Source: Swingsia samuiensis | Lineage (GTDB): Bacteria; Pseudomonadota; Alphaproteobacteria; Acetobacterales; Acetobacteraceae | DNA: 64,000 nucleotides | NCBI RefSeq assembly: GCF_006542355.1 | Contig: NZ_CP038141.1 | Coordinates: 277,501-341,500, forward strand | Direction: 5' to 3' | In this document: one piece after another, positions 61,342 through 64,000 of the stretch | How positions within the stretch are numbered: position 1 is the first letter of the stretch | Layout of the letters: each line of letters begins with the position of its first letter | Made by a program: the position numbers and the translations under genes | The notes under the pieces: generated by a model | Databases searched by the model: none | The model's input: only the letters and a program-made list of their open reading frames with translations | What the model was told of the DNA's origin: nothing

Positions 61342-62432
61342 GGCGTCCAACCTGAGACAGGATGCCAAGCCAGCATAAGTGGCCCACACAAACCAACAAT
61401 GAGCAACAGACTTTCAATCACGGGCACCCAGCCAAACTCTTTATAAGGCCCGGCAGGAAATAAACGGATCGACTTTATTTTCTTTAATTCTGGGATCAAA
61501 CACATAACCATTAGAATTAACAAAAAAGAATTTAAAGAACGCCCAATGGCAATAAGCACACAGAATATTGGCCATGGAGCCATTCCCACTGCTATCATAT
61601 CGTAATTTGTGACTTTTATACGTTGATCTAAAGCGGCTAATGCGAAAGAAACAAAGAGCAGTACGATTAAAGCCGCTCCTTCCCCTACACCTGCGGCAAT
61701 AGCCCCGAGTGCCGTCAAAATAGGAAGAAAAGCTTTACGCCCTTGATGAGGCCCCCACACCGTCATCATCAACGTACCAAAGCCGGCTATTAAAATGAAA
61801 AAATGAACCCAAACATACGAGCTTAAACGCAGCATTAACAGTAGCGCAGCAAAACGTAACCCCGTGTCAAGCAACGTTGCTTCTACACCTGGAAAAGATG
61901 ATGGCCCTAATCCAGCCATCATACATAACCCTACTGTTAACAACACCGATCCAATGGGGGATTGCTCAACAGATAAAAGAGATACACCTAAAATAGCAAT
62001 AATCACGCCACCTAAGCGTAAGCGTGCCATATCCCATATCAACGTCGCTTGCTGAGCTTTGCGCCCCTCACGCCATGCCAGTAAAACAGTCCCTGCAGCA
62101 CATAGAACGATGATCACAAAAGCTGAATGAACATTCATGGCCATCAAGACACAGCCTGTTACCAAGAAAGGCAAAATATATCCCACTCGATCTTGCTGAA
62201 CATTCGGTAAAAGCAAAGGCATGGCCGCTACAATACACGAACAGCAAGCTGCCAAAGCGTCAGACCGCGGGAGTAACCAAGCTGCAATGAACGTGATGAT
62301 GGCGCCTGCAATTGCAAATGTTAAACTACTCGCTTTTTGGCGGCTTTGTGGTGTAATTAACAGCAATAATGCCGCAAGCAATGGCCAGACAGTTACAGCG
62401 AACAATGTAATAATAGGAGCAAATGGATGCAT
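61338..62432 (-). CDS. HyfF-like membrane subunit, shortened antiporter type
   Basis: A 364-aa polytopic protein with about 11-12 helices, in the position of HyfF (proton-channel, NuoN/MrpD-related). The core segment LMMAGLGPSSFPGVEATLLDTGLRFAALLLMLRL aligns to the region where NuoN/HyfF has its PFH-type motif, but that motif is not present and the protein is well short of typical HyfF (about 480-530 aa). Whether it still conducts protons is doubtful. It begins right after the HyfE-like stop and overlaps the large subunit by ATGA. Confidence 0.7.
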   Translation of the reverse strand: MHPFAPIITLFAVTVWPLLAALLLLITPQSRQKASSLTFAIAGAIITFIAAWLLPRSDALAACCSCIVAAMPLLLPNVQQDRVGYILPFLVTGCVLMAMNVHSAFVIIVLCAAGTVLLAWREGRKAQQATLIWDMARLRLGGVIIAILGVSLLSVEQSPIGSVLLTVGLCMMAGLGPSSFPGVEATLLDTGLRFAALLLMLRLSSYVWVHFFILIAGFGTLMMTVWGPHQGRKAFLPILTALGAIAAGVGEGAALIVLLFVSFALAALDQRIKVTNYDMIAVGMAPWPIFCVLIAIGRSLNSFLLILMVMCLIPELKKIKSIRLFPAGPYKEFGWVPVIESLLLIVGLCGPLMLAWHPVSGWTP

Positions 62433-62954
62433 TTACATTTCCTCCACACGTCGCCACGCTAACCGCGGGAGAAGCGTTACTCCCAAGATTGCCAGCACAC
62501 CCCATAAGACGACAGAGACTGTAAAAAGAGCCCAAGAATGTAAAACACAAGCCATAACAATTAGCCCATCAGCCGACATTAATAGGCTTGTAAACTGCAC
62601 GAGGCTCGGCCCAAAAGCGGCACCACACAAACCAATTAACACAAGCCCCGAAGCCAGCACAGGTGCCAAGCCCAAGCTTGCTCCGGCCACACCAAGTGCA
62701 AGCAATAACAACAGAGCTCCAATCACAGGAAGAGCAGCCCCTTTATCTGGTGCATGAGGAGCAAACCGTTTCAACCAAGCCCAAGCCGCAATATTAAAGC
62801 TGATTAGTGCAAGCGATGTCACTAATGCAAATAAGCCATTGCATAATGTTGCTCCTGTAAAAGCAGCCATTACGCCATACAAAGGTAAGCCACGCCCATC
62901 ACGCCCCAGACCGGCTAAAGCTAACAGCAATAATATCCCAAAGCCAACGATCAC
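62433..62954 (-). CDS. HyfE-like membrane subunit
   Basis: A 173-aa membrane protein with a GTG start overlapping the HyfC-like gene (GTGA). About five to six helices, among them IVGFGILLLLALAGLG, GATLCNGLFALVTSLALISFN, ALPVIGALLLLLALGVAGASLG and a C-terminal LHSWALFTVSVVLWGVLAILG. Size and place (between HyfC and HyfF) fit HyfE, a NuoK/MnhC-like subunit, though sequence identity cannot be judged here. Confidence 0.65.
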   Translation of the reverse strand: MIVGFGILLLLALAGLGRDGRGLPLYGVMAAFTGATLCNGLFALVTSLALISFNIAAWAWLKRFAPHAPDKGAALPVIGALLLLLALGVAGASLGLAPVLASGLVLIGLCGAAFGPSLVQFTSLLMSADGLIVMACVLHSWALFTVSVVLWGVLAILGVTLLPRLAWRRVEEM

Positions 62955-63811
62955 GCCGCATACCTTCCGGCTAAAGCCAGCACGAGAGCAACACCTGAGA
63001 ACAAAGCTGTTAAACGCTCACTGCGCTCCTGCCCCGAAATCTTTAAAACCGTTACAAACATCAACATCAGAGCAACACGCCCTAAAAAGCCTGCGGCTCC
63101 TTCAAGCCACCCTCTCCAATCAGCACTTACCGTTCCAATTGAAATGGGTAACGCCAGATCGGATAAGAAAAAGATCCACGCACAATTTAACACATCAACA
63201 GTCGCGTATAGCATTCTTCGTTGATGACGAACGTTAATCTCAGACAACCGTTTCCTAAGGTCGTTCTCTCGCAGAGGAGGACAACAAATGCCCAAAGCCA
63301 ATGCACAGGCGCCTAATGCACCCTCCAGCCCTGGAGATGGCTCAATGTGCAGCACTTGACTTAAGCCCGCTAATCCATTGGCTTCAGGTGCAGCCAGTGC
63401 GATTAAAGCCTCAACTAAACACAATACCAAAATAGCAGGGATAGAACGCCGTATTTCCTCTGGCACATTTGTTCTTCCAAGAAGGAAACGAGCAGACAAG
63501 AGCAAGAGGCCAATTAATAACGGGTCTGCCAAATTGGCAAAATATACTGAAACAATAATACTCGGCAGCACTGCGATAACAACAAGAGCAATCGCTATAC
63601 AAAAAGCAGTCTGAGGTTCAATAGCCTCAGAATACAACGTCCGCCAGAAAGACTTCATGTCTTGAAAAGAAATGACCGCTCCAGAAACGGCCTCGCCATT
63701 CAACCATCGGGGGAAACGCGTCAGTATCCAAACCATAAAAGGGGTTATCAACAAGCAGAAAGCGATTTGAATGACTTCCTGCAGAAAGCCCCAAAGGAAG
63801 CCCAACATCAT
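62951..63811 (-). CDS. HyfC/NuoH-like membrane subunit
   Basis: A 286-aa inner-membrane protein of the NuoH/HyfC/HycD type, which in complex I and hydrogenases connects the Fe-S arm to the proton-translocating subunits. The start is ATG 63811, overlapping the preceding gene by ATGA; a longer frame to 63859 is unlikely. About eight helices are separated by family-like loops: RTNVPEEIRRSIPAILVLCLVEALIAL, and the basic LRENDLRKRLSEINVRHQRR cytoplasmic loop. A little shorter than typical HyfC. Confidence 0.7.
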   Translation of the reverse strand: MMLGFLWGFLQEVIQIAFCLLITPFMVWILTRFPRWLNGEAVSGAVISFQDMKSFWRTLYSEAIEPQTAFCIAIALVVIAVLPSIIVSVYFANLADPLLIGLLLLSARFLLGRTNVPEEIRRSIPAILVLCLVEALIALAAPEANGLAGLSQVLHIEPSPGLEGALGACALALGICCPPLRENDLRKRLSEINVRHQRRMLYATVDVLNCAWIFFLSDLALPISIGTVSADWRGWLEGAAGFLGRVALMLMFVTVLKISGQERSERLTALFSGVALVLALAGRYAA

Positions 63812-64000
63812 GATGCAAATCCAAGAACAGCCAATACGATGGCCAAAAGGAACAACCATATCCCAACGGCCATACGCCGCATATCAGGAAGTTCACCTTT
63901 CCATAATAAAGAAAGAGCGCTTAAACGCTTCCGATTTTCGACAATCAATCGCCTTATGAGCCATGGGAAATTCGGGATCTTCTCAAATATCACGTCATAA
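63808..64000 (-). CDS. membrane protein C-terminus, probably HyfB-like, partial
   Basis: The 3' end of an open frame that continues past the window edge. The visible 64 codons encode a basic, amphipathic stretch (FEKIPNFPWLIRRLIVENRK) and a final membrane helix (MAVGIWLFLLAIVLAVLGF). Its stop overlaps the HyfC-like start by ATGA. In hydrogenase-4 operons HyfB, an antiporter-like subunit, stands directly before HyfC, so this is its most likely identity, but the fragment alone cannot prove it. A GTG at 63993 could make it a small free-standing protein. Confidence 0.55.
   Translation of the reverse strand, partial: YDVIFEKIPNFPWLIRRLIVENRKRLSALSLLWKGELPDMRRMAVGIWLFLLAIVLAVLGFAS

Noticed and set aside
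62221-62757. 178-aa plus-strand open frame opposite the HyfE/HyfF-like genes
   Set aside because: It is the complement of two ATGA-coupled membrane genes in a conserved order; its product is rich in Ala, Asn, Pro and Thr without a fold-like pattern, typical of antisense of hydrophobic coding DNA.

Overview
This window is an ordinary chromosomal stretch of a low-GC alphaproteobacterium, most likely an acetic acid bacterium (Acetobacteraceae). That assignment is an inference. It rests on a membrane PQQ-dependent glucose dehydrogenase of the sugar-oxidising type, a cyanide-insensitive bd-type quinol oxidase with its small DUF2474 subunit, and alphaproteobacterial gene orders: fau - 6S RNA - zapA, efp - inositol monophosphatase, MJ0042 zinc ribbon / ftsE-ftsX-ydcF-plsC, and xseB-ispA-dxs-tlyA. 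I see no insertion sequence, prophage, CRISPR array, rRNA or tRNA. Coding density is high and many neighbouring genes overlap by ATGA.

Layout. 1-1.4 kb: start of a YmdB-type phosphoesterase, fau, 6S RNA, zapA and a small coiled-coil protein. 1.4-3.7 kb: an unknown ORF coupled to a TenI/ThiE-like gene, then a fasciclin lipoprotein and a Gly/Trp-repeat lipoprotein. 3.8-7.4 kb: the EF-P module (epmA, epmB, efp) and an inositol-phosphatase gene. 7.4-10.4 kb: an OmpA-like / MotA-like / MotB-like envelope trio. 10.5-18.6 kb: lepA, two orphan glycosyltransferase-like genes, a heme oxygenase, an AsmA protein and a purine permease. 18.7-22.9 kb: tusA and the isoprenoid run xseB-ispA-dxs-tlyA. 23-29 kb: rlmN, argG, an FKBP isomerase, tdk, a monohaem cytochrome c and trpS. 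28.7-34.2 kb (minus): rpmI-rplT-pheS-pheT-lpxB. 34.5-36.9 kb: glucose dehydrogenase. 37-40.2 kb (minus): gmhB-hldE-AGE epimerase. 40.4-47.9 kb: a small secreted repeat protein, sufE, hslU-hslV, a pair of sensor kinases and small envelope proteins. 48-52.3 kb: ftsE, ftsX, ydcF, plsC and DUF2125. 52.5-55.1 kb: cioA-cioB-DUF2474. 55-59.2 kb: gloB, a methyltransferase, psd, pssA and a ROK sugar kinase. 59.4-64 kb (minus): a hydrogenase-4/complex-I-like membrane complex.

Two things stand out. The terminal cluster keeps the order of hydrogenase-4 (C-E-F-G-I) and the Fe-S cysteines of its small subunit, but its large subunit has lost all the cysteines that would hold the [NiFe] centre. The ferredoxin subunit HyfH is absent and the antiporter-like subunit is short. 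It therefore looks like an energy-converting-hydrogenase-related (Ehr-type) complex of unknown reaction, not a hydrogenase. Second, a perfect 8-2-8 palindrome containing TTGAT-N4-ATCAA lies upstream of cioAB, suggesting oxygen-responsive control by an FNR/FixK-type regulator. Glucose dehydrogenase feeds electrons to ubiquinone and CioAB can take them to oxygen, so those two operons plausibly act in one periplasmic oxidation chain. How the Ehr-like complex connects to that quinone pool is the open question of the window.
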